DNA of 60,000 bases from Apostichopus japonicus (taxonomy: Eukaryota; Echinodermata; Holothuroidea; Aspidochirotida; Stichopodidae), in assembly GCF_037975245.1 (NCBI RefSeq), contig NC_092571.1, positions 18,314,917 through 18,374,916 on the forward strand. The letters are read 5' to 3'. Under the pieces are notes generated by a model, which saw only the letters and a program-made list of their open reading frames with translations, made no database searches and was not told the DNA's origin. The position numbers were made by a program, and so were the translations under genes. This document shows positions 12,488-23,933 of this stretch, in pieces. The stretch's first letter is position 1. Each line of letters opens with the position of its first letter.

Positions 12488-15400
12488 TATGTATAGGTAT
12501 TCCTTCAATATTTGGGTGTACTCTTAACCTACAGTATTAACAGCATACGTCTCTGTACGTATATATTACCCTAGCTACAATGTTTAAACAATCACCGTAC
12601 TGGCGGAAATTGAGGAAGACATTTCTTTACGGGGCCTAAGTGTACTACGATCCATTTACAACCGAACGTTTACATTGTCAATTTACTTACAGCGGTAATC
12701 CGCGATATCTTATTTACACGTCTCTCGAAATCGGTCATGCTCCCTTGGCGTGTGCCACAAGATTAATGACAATCACGGTATATCATGTATGGTAGCTCTG
12801 AATGTGAACTTGTTGTGAATCAATCTGCTAACTCTCCTAAATTTCCCTCTTCTAAGCTCAGTAAATTTATGATGAAGACAACGAGAAGGCTTCTCGTTTT
12901 AACGATATACGGTATAGGATTGTAAAAAGCCTTTCGTCAAATAAATATAGGCCTTTTCATACACAGACTGGCAAGGTGTCGACGGTATAGCAAAATAAGG
13001 AATTACAGAGTCTAAGGTTTTTGCGGCACTGAAACAAGGAGTTACAAGACATTTATTTGGAGACATTTTAAGAAAGGCGGAAAATATGTTAGCCGTGGGA
13101 ATTACTTTAAGTGGCCTTCATAGTTTAGAAAGTTGTCAAATGACAATTTCGAGTGATAAAGCATATCCTAGTGCATAACGACGACGTGTTATGCTAATAC
13201 CACGACGCGAAATAAAATATATATTAAAGAAAATGATTCAGGAATTCCCGTGTAAATGCCAACATCTTGACGGGCGGGGCAGTGGGGGGGGTGGGGGTTG
13301 GCGGCGATGTTCTATAGGGGTGGTACCCTTCACGTCTTACTTGAAGCAGCAAAGACCGATCTTTGCGTTTCCATCTTTCGGAATATTTCTAAGTTTATAT
13401 CTAGAAAGGTATACACTTTAATGGATATATTTGTAGCCTATATGAAAAGATCCAACCATTTTAATGATACACTATCTTTTGATGTCGGCTATATATTTTG
13501 AAAGCCTGCATGGGGTAAAATTACCCTTGACTTTCATTAACTAATGCCCAGTCGTACTAATTCGATGGCTTTATAACACAGACAACGCGTATCATTTAAA
13601 CTAGTCAGTTGTGAACTCTGTCCGACAATTATTCTCAGAGTCCATCGTGGTCATGGACCGATATTGTTCGAAACTTGTCAGTTTTGTTAGAAATAGCGAC
13701 TGTTCTATATATATAATGCGAAGTAATATGTCACCGTGGTGAGAATGTTCGTATCATTTACAAGTTATTTAGCTCTTCATCTATCACCCAAATACATTCG
13801 AGCCTTCTTTTCCTTCAGCGTTCTTTTTCATGTATGTTCTGAAGTGAAAGAACTGCCTTAATTCGTGTCATTCGTAGCCCGATGGCATAACGTTATGTTT
13901 CACCACATGCAGTCAAGATCGTAAGCACCTGTCATGCAAGCGCAGTATTTGAATTTGATGTGTCAATCCGAGCTTTCATCAACGTCTAGAAACTTGGCCC
14001 GTATACCAGCACGATATCGTTTAACACCGAAAACACTTAAACCAAGTATGGCTCTTTTTCAGAAACTACAGCTTCCATTACCGTCTGGCAATATATTTAC
14101 ATAAATTTGCCGCTCATCTTTGAGAGAAGTATGGAAGACTTTAAGGGACCATTCAGGATTTCATTTACTACTTCAAAGTTCACACTATGAGGCTGACACA
14201 GTATAGCCTCCGCTGAAAAGGGGGCCAAGAGCTGGCCAGGTTGGTCCCAAGGGGACAATTCTGTCACCGGGGCCCACTTTTGACACTATTCTTCTTTGCC
14301 TTTTGTGAAAAAGAGACCCCACGAACCGGGGCTGTATCTTCACCTGAACCCCCACCCATACCCCCACCCCCTCCGCCTGCCCCTTGCTAGCATTGACCAG
14401 GTCTGAGTATCAAAGGAGAATAATGCTAATCCCCTTTAAAGGATGTCACTCACATACGTCAGTTCTCGTCACCACATCGCACACAAATGCTTAGACAGCA
14501 TGGCCATGTATCAAACATTGAACATGTAAGCTCTATTGAAGCATCATTAAGACGTTCATTTATCACAATCATACTAAAAAGGATTTAACAACATTTATCC
14601 ATGTCAGGCAGCAGAATGAATGAGTGTAAGGAAAAGGATGAGAACAGTAGCCAAAAATATAGTGAGTCCAAATTGGCTATTAATTCTATTATGCGAAGGT
14701 CTTAAGAAAGGAAGAAGACAGTAATTAACTGACAATTTTTACCTGAAGCAGGGGTGGGGGGTGGGGGGCACGTTTTAGACATCTTACTATGGCAAACACG
14801 TTGTTGTCATGTATTCCCCAGCTAATTTCCCATTACTTTTATTACTCTGAACGAGGTCACAAACTATAGATTTTTCTTTTCAAGCAGTGTATGATTTATT
14901 CTCTAAAGTTTATTCTCCGTGTCCTTTTCATCCTCGTAACAATGGGATAACAAAGAAGCCATTGTCATGTTAGACTTACACTTTCTTTGTTCCCTATGTC
15001 CTCCGTATTTGTCTCCTAGTATTGTTCTCCATCAGTTTATCATGCATGATCCCAAGTTATACGTGACAACTACATGAGTAAAATATTTAAATTAATTCAC
15101 TTCATTGAGTACATGTCACTCACTGAAGAATTATACTCAATACCTCTCAGTGTAGTGTCCGTAGCAGAATTCAAATAAAATCGTCGATGTTAAGAGAACA
15201 TATATACACTGGGTCTCTCTCTCTCTCTCTAGCCTCGAGAAAATAATTTGAAACTAAGAAAAGGAAAACCAAAGAGAACTGCAGGTTCAACAAATTTATG
15301 TAGAATAAGGGGCAGCTGATACTGAGCATATCAGATCGTGGTAAAGTAAAAGTCAAAGTAATTATCATCACTGAACGAGATATTTACTAGTTAGTAAGTA

Positions 15401-15569
15401 ACCGCATATCCATTGGTACTCAACTTGTGTTGTTGTTAAAGTTTGGCATATTACCCTCATCTGCAACTGAAACTCTCGTACTTTAGAGTTTGTGAAATTC
15501 ATTGAGTATGATGAGGCTAAGTGATTTATCAGACCTTAAATGGGGGACCCTAGCCTCTCCTGCAATAGC
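12486..15569. other. Gene-free stretch
   Basis: No exon chain, domain or RNA gene is recognisable. G-rich tracts lie at about 13278-13305 and 14752-14768, and a short (CT)n run lies at 15213-15230. Confidence 0.6.
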
Positions 15570-15728
15570 TCCAGATTTACCCCGCCTTTTCCCCCTCTTC
15601 CCCCTCTTCCCTTCTTCCCTTCTTCCCCTCTTCCCCCTCTCCCATTCTCCCCCTCTCCCCTCTCCCCTCTCCCCCTCTTTCCCTCTTCCCCCTCTTCCCC
15701 CTCTTCCCCCTCTTCCCCCTCTTCCCCT
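15570..15728. repeat. Polypyrimidine tract of CCCCTCTTC-type repeats
   Basis: Nearly pure C/T on the plus strand over about 150 bases, built from imperfect units such as TTCCCCC and TCTTCCCCC, with the most regular part at 15690-15726. Such purine/pyrimidine mirror tracts can form triplex DNA; that is known behaviour of the sequence class, not something shown here. Long open frames on both strands (Pro/Leu/Ser or Gly/Glu/Arg) come from the repeat and are not treated as genes. Confidence 0.92.
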
Positions 15729-18700
15729 ATATACAAACTTCTTTGTTGGGGTGCCAGTCAGAAGCCACTGCACTACCTTCCATACCGTGTATCGCGTTTA
15801 GACCTAATCATTGACCTTGTTTATAAATATACCTCAGAATGTACAATTGTACCTCTAAAGCAAAATATTCTTCTGGGAGAGGCAAACCCACCCCCCCCCT
15901 CCCGCGGCATGGAGCGAGCATTCAACCACCACACAGTCACAATCCTTATTCGTATCATTTTTTATCCACATTCACACCATTTAAAAGGTTCAAGTCCCCT
16001 ACCTTAATCAGTCGGGGTTGGGGCGATTGGAATCCCCCACCCCCCCCCCCCAATTCTGCGCTTTCTAACCTCCGAAATCCGGTGCGCGTCACTGGATAAC
16101 ACCTCAAACTTCATTCGATCAAACGTACACACACAAAAAAGGAAGGGAATTTACTTTATAGCTAATCCATTAGAATATTAATGACTGAGTTATTGGTCAC
16201 AAACAGTTTGTTTTCCTTATGCAAGTTCTTCACAATCTTTATCAATACTTGACGGTTTGGCTGTCGGTTTATTTGCCAAGCTTTGCATTTATATCTGCTT
16301 CTTTTAGTGTCGTTATTATGCAAGCTTTGTAAGCCAGTGTCATAATAGAGAGCACAATAAAATGGAATTTTGATTTTTACCATCGGGAATTAATTGGCAT
16401 GGTTTCTGATGTTGAGGTGTATTTTGTATGTTAGAGTGTAAGCTCTCCCCCAAAGTCATTTGAAAGTCTAATGACACGTTTATGAGCCTACGGGCATTAT
16501 AGATGTATTCTCTATAGTCATAACACGTCAGCTATGAGTATAATAGAGGCATTCGTTGCATAGGATTTCAACAAGACTTATGCCGTGCAGTATATAACGT
16601 TAGTAATTTACATGTCTAGGCCATATGCAGTTACAGTTTAAAAAAAAGGTTGAATCTGAGAAATTGATCTGATTCCGTCATCTCCCTACAGTGACACTTG
16701 TAATCAAAAAGGGTTCCATTTCCTGTTAGTAGATATACCAGTGGTCGGTGTAGTGGTGACGGTGGGGTTGCGGTGGGGTGGGTGACAGGTAAATATTCCA
16801 AACTATTATGTTTCCAAAACAATGCGCAAGAGGGAGTCCTAATGTGATAATTTCTAATCACATTTTGATCAGTACTCGACATTTGATGTATTAAAATTGC
16901 TGTAAAGAAGTGATGATTATGTCATGTGATGGCAAATATGGGATGTGAAGAGCGAATGGTGGGGTGGCGGGAAGGGGGTGTTGGCGAAAGGACGGGGAGA
17001 CGGAGAGTATATACGAAAGCGTCCTCTTTCCCATATATTTTCTGCAAACTTGATTTGGCTGCAAAGGGATCATCTGCAATGCAATTCGGCGGCGATGCAA
17101 GCAGGCTGGCAAACGAACGACTATAGAACAACGATTTATAGAAACTTTGAAAGCTGACTGTTTCAAAACAGAAGAAAAAATGTTGTAACTAACTTGTAAG
17201 TACTGAACTTGAGCTAGTATGTAAAACCACGTCATAAAACTACGTGATAATATGTTAAATTGATACCTTATAACTGTATCTGACAACAACAAAGTGAGTC
17301 ACACGATATATATAAATCTATAGGCTTATATATAGATGAATATGCAAAACTTAAATGCGAGGTGAGGCTTACATAACTCTTACGTATTACTGAGTCATTC
17401 AACGTTGTAATCATTTATATAGAAAATCACACTTTCCATTTGACGGAATTTCAACTACATTGAACGCCGTTAATGACATGCAAAACTTTGTAACATAATC
17501 CCAACATCCCCGTTTCCCCTTCCAGGCTTGAAGAGACGTAGCGTGCAATTTATACTGAGAAAGTATTCTTAAGTTTGTTGTTTTCTGCATAATGTTCGTA
17601 ACTCGTAAACTTTAGTGACGAAAAATAAAATGAGAGAAGAAATGATACTGCTTTTTAAAATTTTCATTATAAAAAAGGAATAATAATTGGGATATTAATT
17701 CTTCTTTTGAAAACGAAGTAATTATTTTCCTTCTATCAAATTCAAATTTTACTATAGACATTTGGAAAATTAAAGTTAAATTTGGAGATATTGACAGTTT
17801 CCTTTTCTTTATCCATTGATGGAATTTTCCGTTGAATTAGAATACTTCCATTTAGTATTATTAGAACCACAAACCCACCTCCCAAGCCGCATCCCTACCC
17901 CACCCCCACTCCCCACTCCATCAGTATCACTACTACAGAAACAGTGAAATTACTGTTTATGTATACATATCGGTATACAAACAAAACAGTTCCTTGTAAT
18001 CAATTAGAAAAAAAATCCATATCTTAATCAACATGTCTTGGGTTATGATAAATAATATTTGAGGTAATCACCTTGATATCTCTTATTTCACATGGATGTA
18101 AGCAAGCCGATCCAAAATTGCATTAGTTCGCTTTAATATCTAATAAGAGATATTAAAAACAAATCATGCATTCCTCATTGCAATTTTATTTCTTTAATCA
18201 ACAAACTTGTTGTTATAAACCCCTAGACGCTTCGCTCTCTCACCGTATCTATCTCTGTTTCTCTGTCACACAAATATATGGTTAACAAGATGTTGGAATT
18301 CTCACGAGGGTCGGCAAATTTTCAAGAAATAACTTTCACATATGATCACATTTTAAAGAGTTCGAAGGATTCTTCAGTCAAGTGAGATCATAACCACGAA
18401 AATTGTTGATATCTCGTCGACATGGGAGCAAGTTTAGCAGTTTGAGGGATGGTAGCGATACTTTGGTCATAAGGATGTTTCTATGATATCTACGAAGCTC
18501 AGTACAGAAAATGAACCTTTTTTGTGTGAATAAAAAAACCCAGCTCCATTGCTATACGTTGAATGGAATATGTAAAAAAAAGTTGATACTACTAATAAAA
18601 GTCTTTAAAGTTAACACAAGAGTAGAAGTAGAAATTAACAAACTTACCGACAGAAGCTCAACCATTTTGAAGCAAGTTTGGCGGTGTCGGGCGTGTGGCG

Positions 18701-19501
18701 TGTTTCGTGTGGCGTGTGATATGGCCGTTAATTCCACTGGTTTCTGCTATAAGTCAAGGATTATGGGAATAGAGTCTTTTCAACTGCCACGTTTGTTTCA
18801 TTAGTAAAAAAAAACGTTTATGGGAGTTCTACAAGTCTGCATTATACTCATTAGTCAGGTATTTAGATTTTTTTGGCTTTATTTCATTAATTTAAACTTA
18901 TTTACTCACATGTAGGTCTTATTTGCAATGGCAGAGAGAGAGAGTTAAGAGAGCGGGCCGGGCGAAGGGGAGGGGTTGCAGGTGGGGTGGGGCATAGTTT
19001 GATGGCCGTTACATTGGGTATCGCTACTGGTCAAGGACCTATAAGGATAACATTTCAAGCTTCGCAGTCACCGTGTCTTTTGTTGTTGTTCCATTAGTAA
19101 TATACGCTATGGGAGGAGTAGAACCGTACTTGATTGTCATTGCAGAATTTGACAGAAATAGTACGCTCTACAGTATAATACTCGCGAGTCAAGCGTAAGC
19201 AAGTTTCTTACATACACTCTGGAGAAAGCCGTGAACTTTAAAACCCTAGGAATTATTGATCTACGCATTCTTCATTCTGAACAGCGGGGTACATGTATTG
19301 ACAATAGTTATTCATGTGAAAGAAAGGCATGTGACATTTTCTGGCACTCCCCCCTTACTAGGAGTCAAGGCTGTTGTATATAGATATATGCATTTGCATC
19401 ATCAATTTGGAACTAATTTCTTCTCAAGGTTATCGACGTTAGAGAAGGTAAAGAGCCGTAGTAGAACACACATACACACACACACACAGATACATTTATA
19501 T

Positions 19502-19515
<14 letters not shown>
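15729..19515. other. Gene-free stretch
   Basis: C-runs occur at about 15890-15902 and 16038-16050. I find no recognisable protein motif, tRNA or transposon end in this segment. Frames of 60-130 codons occur, but their translations have no recognisable family features. Confidence 0.55.

Positions 19516-19557
<42 letters not shown>
19516..19557. repeat. (TA)n microsatellite preceded by (CA)n
   Basis: CA-rich sequence at about 19468-19515 passes directly into a TA run of about 42 bases. Confidence 0.95.
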
Positions 19558-19559
<2 letters not shown>

Positions 19560-21202
19560 AGGAGTCTTTCACATCTACCAAGCTCCTTGTATTGCAACCA
19601 CCCTGTTATACTGTAAACTTAGTCAAACCTGATTTATACCAAATTGAAACACCACAAGTGTTTAATATGTAACAAATTTCATGCCACCACGATTACTAAA
19701 ATGAATCCTTTAAACGGCTTAGCACATTCTAGTGAGACATATGGTGTGTAATTGTTCATCGCCGAACTTAAAATAATGCACAGCACTTCATTTTGAGCGA
19801 TATAATTTCTCCCTTGGATGATCTCTTAGACAAACATTCGCGCATTCAAGTATGAAAAATCGTCTTACCCGAGAAAAAAGCGACCAATCAGATCGTTTAC
19901 TTCTGCCGTCTGGCAGTACGTGAACGTAGTTGGATATGTGTCTGTAAAAAACGCCTTCATATCGCTTAATTAATTGCTCGGAAAAACTCAGACACTCCTG
20001 AAGATGAGATGGCGTTCTTGTTTTGACAATTTGCACCGGGAGGAACATCTTTACTTGAAGAGCTACCCCTGTATCTAAACAGACTAACGTAATGCATCTC
20101 TTCACATTCCTTTCCAGGGACCTGATGTTTATCACCCCACCCCTCCGGGCCCTACGAAGAGCTTTCTAATCCCTGAAAGCAGACGAGATCGGAAAAGTTT
20201 TTTTTTGTGTGTGTTACACCGAAAGGGAATGATAACTGACATCGGAACGAGTTTGCCTGGGAATTTTACGCGATCTTCAAAACACGAGGTAAGTTCTCAT
20301 CTGAGCAAAATATTGGATTCTTGTATGAAATCAATAACTTGGTGGTACTTATATTATAGCTTTCAGTTCAATTGTCCAATGTTAATCTTGATACAACCCA
20401 CATGTATCTGCAGACTAAACGTGCTTTGTTAACTTAGTAATTCACAGTATAGGCCTATGTTTGTCCGTACCTCTGTCAGCGCAATAACGCTTCCCCAGTT
20501 GTCATGGCGATGATTTATCATACACCTCTCACATGCAATTGTCACGAGAAATGTTAGCCGCAAAAAAATATTGAATATTGCTTAGGTTGAATTTAGTTGT
20601 GGTAACAGCCTGCAGCATATATTTTACTTTCAATACGTGAAGAAAGTTTATTTGCAACATGTCAGGTTGAAAACATATCACATACGGTACAAGCTTTCAT
20701 AATAACATCTTCTGAATGAATGATTTCTGCTTTGGAAGTGTCGTAGCCTACCACAATTGCTCAATGCATTGTCCTAGGCCTATACTCTCACTTCGTCACT
20801 TTCCAAGCTCGCTAGAGAGTACCACAAAGTTTTCAACTGAGAGGTCCTACCCACCTTGTATGATAGCTATCGAACCCATCATGTTACTTTCATATTTACC
20901 CACCTCGAGGTTTTGAGCTAAAAGAAAGTGAAAGTTAAGCGGGATTTTACTCTCGTTGCGTAATCTTGCTATTTTACCAAATTGACGAATTTTCTAAATC
21001 ACCTTTTGTCTTCCTGATTTTCACACCGTCATTACTTATTCTTCAAATCCCAAACATATCAAAGTAATGATAAATGATAATAATTACAAAACATAAAAAA
21101 CACATGTCACTTTTACTAGGTCCCATTAGGGACTTTAAATAGGGACTTTAAACTTTCGGGCTGATGTACAATTAATTCTATTTGTGGTGTGGTACCTACC
21201 TG

Positions 21203-21234
<32 letters not shown>

Positions 21235-22587
21235 ATTCTGCTCAATAAAACGTATGGGCTCAGGCTGTACTAATGGTGGTATATTTCATATAGTCATCTA
21301 TCTATTCTATACGAAACACATTTGAACGTTTGGGAAATATACCTCGGCATTTCATGTGTTCCTCCCTCGGAAGGTTCTGACACTCCAATTGAACTTACTC
21401 TCAATAGATAAATAGTTTAACCAAGATTTTGTACAGTTCTAAGCTCTATTGAGACCGTTCAGAAAGTGTAGGGTGTACAATTCTAGCACTTTTGGAGCCG
21501 ATAACGACGACGTTTTACGTTTTGGGAGTAAGTAATATAACATGCGAAGGATTGTTATCATCACGAACAACCAATGAACTTCAGATAGGCTACCTATGGT
21601 TTTCCGCTCAGAGGTCGCACATAGTGTGGAAAACGTAAGGAAAATACACTTAATGGATTAGAGCAACACGCCAATAGAAACAACAAACAAAATAGCACGT
21701 ACAAGGTCTTTGGAATTAAGAATAACATAAATATTTAAGAAACAGGTGCTACCCCCTAAGTTGATCATTTTATTTTTTAAGTTAAAATGCTGAACTTCTG
21801 TCCAGAGTTCAAATCGAAAGGTTAAACCAACATACACGTATAAATGAATTTCAACACTATAGGGAGTTCCAAAATGGTGTATGAATGATCTACATATTAT
21901 GAAGTTTCTTGTCTCCGTGAAGTTGTCTTTTACAGTTTTGGGCGAATTAGAAATAATGGTATTTTCGATCATTTCTCCTCAGTAGTACCTTGTTACCTTT
22001 AGCTGTGCCAATCTCGTTTGCTTGTCTCCTAGCGACCGATTAACACAGAGATAGACTCTATGGTCCTTCTGCGCAATCGTTTGATTCGACCGCGCGTATA
22101 TGCCTGACGTCATCATTTACATATTTCGTTGACAATATTTGGTTAACTAATTGACGACAGATTTGCGTCGCCAGATTACAACGACTAACCAATTGCCTGC
22201 ATTTTCTGTAAAAATTAATGTTAGGAAGTGTAGATGTAGTTTAGATCTTTTTTTTTAGTTTAGTAGTGTAGATCCCCGGACGTGGGGGGGGGGGCAGGGA
22301 TTCTCCAATAATATTCACCGCAATGCCGATTTTCATGTGCGCGACAGTGGTATGTTGTTGAAACCTGCAGGGCCTCTAGATGGTGTCGGAGATGGTGTTT
22401 GGAGAAGGGCAATAAGTTCCATCAGTTTCAGTGCAATTAGGCAAGAACAACCGAGGTAGTCTATATTTTGGTGTGTAAGTGTGTATATTTGTCCGTGCAT
22501 GCATGTTTTACGAATACTAGAACATTAGAGGAACGCAGCAACCCTGAGGAGGCTTCCTCATCACGAGTATAGGGCCACTGTAATTTG
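19558..22587. other. Gene-free stretch
   Basis: It contains a (TA)n run at 21203-21227 and a G-run near 22284-22294. The minus-strand frame of 115 codons at 19788-20135 has no recognisable motif. I see nothing else. Confidence 0.55.
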
Positions 22588-23090
22588 AGGTCAGCGGAGG
22601 TCAAATAATTAACATTTTAATAGCTACGTATATGCGTGGTAGATTGTTCTTATTATATACAACATATGTACAATATGATTGATGGTGGTCAAAGGTCACT
22701 GGAGTTCAACGGAGGAGGAAACATAGACGTATAGATCTCAAAAAGATTGTCATTCTTTGCCATGAAGAGCATATGTGTCAAATGTCATATTAAGGTCAAC
22801 AGAGGTCACACTTGCAAATTTCTTATTGAACGTCCGTTGACTTAAACTAAAGTTCCTATATATACGTGGTTTATTGTGCGTGCTCTTCCTCTATGCAAAA
22901 CATCTATAATACGATAAATGGTACACGGTCAAAGGTCATTTTTGTGAAAGAGAGGCGAAAACCTTTTATAGAAACGTTATCTCAAGAAATGGAACGTTGA
23001 AAAATAAAAATCGTTCATATAATGAGTAAGAAAACCCTACGTTACTTTGGATATTCATTATATGTAAATTGAGATCAAAAGAGGTCAAAA
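22588..23090. repeat. Degenerate tandem repeat carrying AGGTCA direct repeats (DR4/DR1)
   Basis: AGGTCA-type half sites recur in ordered pairs: DR4 at 22588-22603, DR1 at 22686-22698, DR4 at 22793-22808, DR1 at 22926-22938, and DR4 at 23072-23087 (first half AGATCA). The sequence between pairs is also related: TAGATTGTTCTTATTATATA at 22640-22659 resembles TTTATTGTGCGTGCTCTTCC at 22870-22889. This indicates a diverged tandem repeat with a unit of roughly 205-280 bases. DR4 and DR1 are known binding formats for RXR heterodimers and HNF4-type nuclear receptors. Function here is untested and may be incidental to the repeat. Confidence 0.75.
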
Positions 23091-23609
23091 GGGCGGAGGT
23101 GTGGGGGGGGGGGGGGTTGGGTGGGAGTGGTAAACCTTATGTTATTCAGCACAGTTACCCGGCCCGTAAATAATTATTAAAAATTATCCAGGGTTCTATC
23201 CGGTTAGTGACTCCCTGGTTTTGAATAACAGTAATGGATTGCTCTTGAGAGTGCAAAACCTGAAACAACTTGTCAAATCGATATTTTCAAGGGATGGGTT
23301 TCCTATTTATAGTAACACCTGTTCGCCAGGGGTTATTAGTTCGTATACCATGTCAGTGTGTACGCTGATGTTCCAGTTTCCTGACGTGGCAAAATGACCA
23401 AATAAAAGCGGGGCGTTACTTTGTGTTAACCACTCGTAACATCTCATTTAGTATAAAGCTGCAGTATGTGTTGAATTTGACACAATCCGCTTTCCTTATT
23501 ATATTGAACCGTTAAGACCGTTAAGAATATATACATATATATACATAAGAGGAAACATGTCTGTTAACAATATAGTTCACAGTTTTCGACCCGCCCGAGA
23601 ATGATTAAG

Positions 23610-23925
23610 CAGGCGCGTAGCCAAGGGGGGGGGGAGCTAAGGGGCAGCCGCCCCCCTTGAGCATATTTTAAAAAAAAATCAATGTTTTTATGATATCGCT
23701 AGTAATTTCAAAAGAGAAAATGCTAAGATGCAACTTACAAGGCCTGAGCCTGGGAAGTGCCATTTCCAGCAATCTGGGAGGCATTTTCAACCAAAATTTT
23801 ATTGTAGGCTTCGCGCCAATTATGGTGGCGCTACGCTTAGATAGTTTGCAAATGCCGTATCTACGGCTCTGATAGTTTGCCTACATTTTCGCCCCTCCCT
23901 TGGCAAATTCCTGGCTACGCGCCTG
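23610..23925. mobile_element. hAT-type MITE, complete
   Basis: The element starts CAGGCGCGTAGCCA and ends with the exact inverse TGGCTACGCGCCTG. The flanking 8-mers are TGATTAAG (23602-23609) and TAATTAAG (23926-23933), a target-site duplication matching at 7 of 8 positions. An 8-bp duplication with CAG-starting ends is typical of the hAT superfamily. At 316 bases it lacks a transposase, so it is non-autonomous. A G-run sits just inside the left end. The internal open frame at 23690-23872 is not considered a gene. Confidence 0.9.
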
Positions 23926-23933
23926 TAATTAAG

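Noticed and set aside
15483-16007. Pro/Leu/Ser-rich and Gly/Glu/Arg-rich open frames up to 155 codons
   Set aside because: Produced by the polypyrimidine repeat; both strands are open together, which points to composition and not coding.
19788-20135. Minus-strand frame of 115 codons
   Set aside because: Not repeat-derived, but the translation shows no motif I recognise, and no splice partner or neighbouring exon was found.
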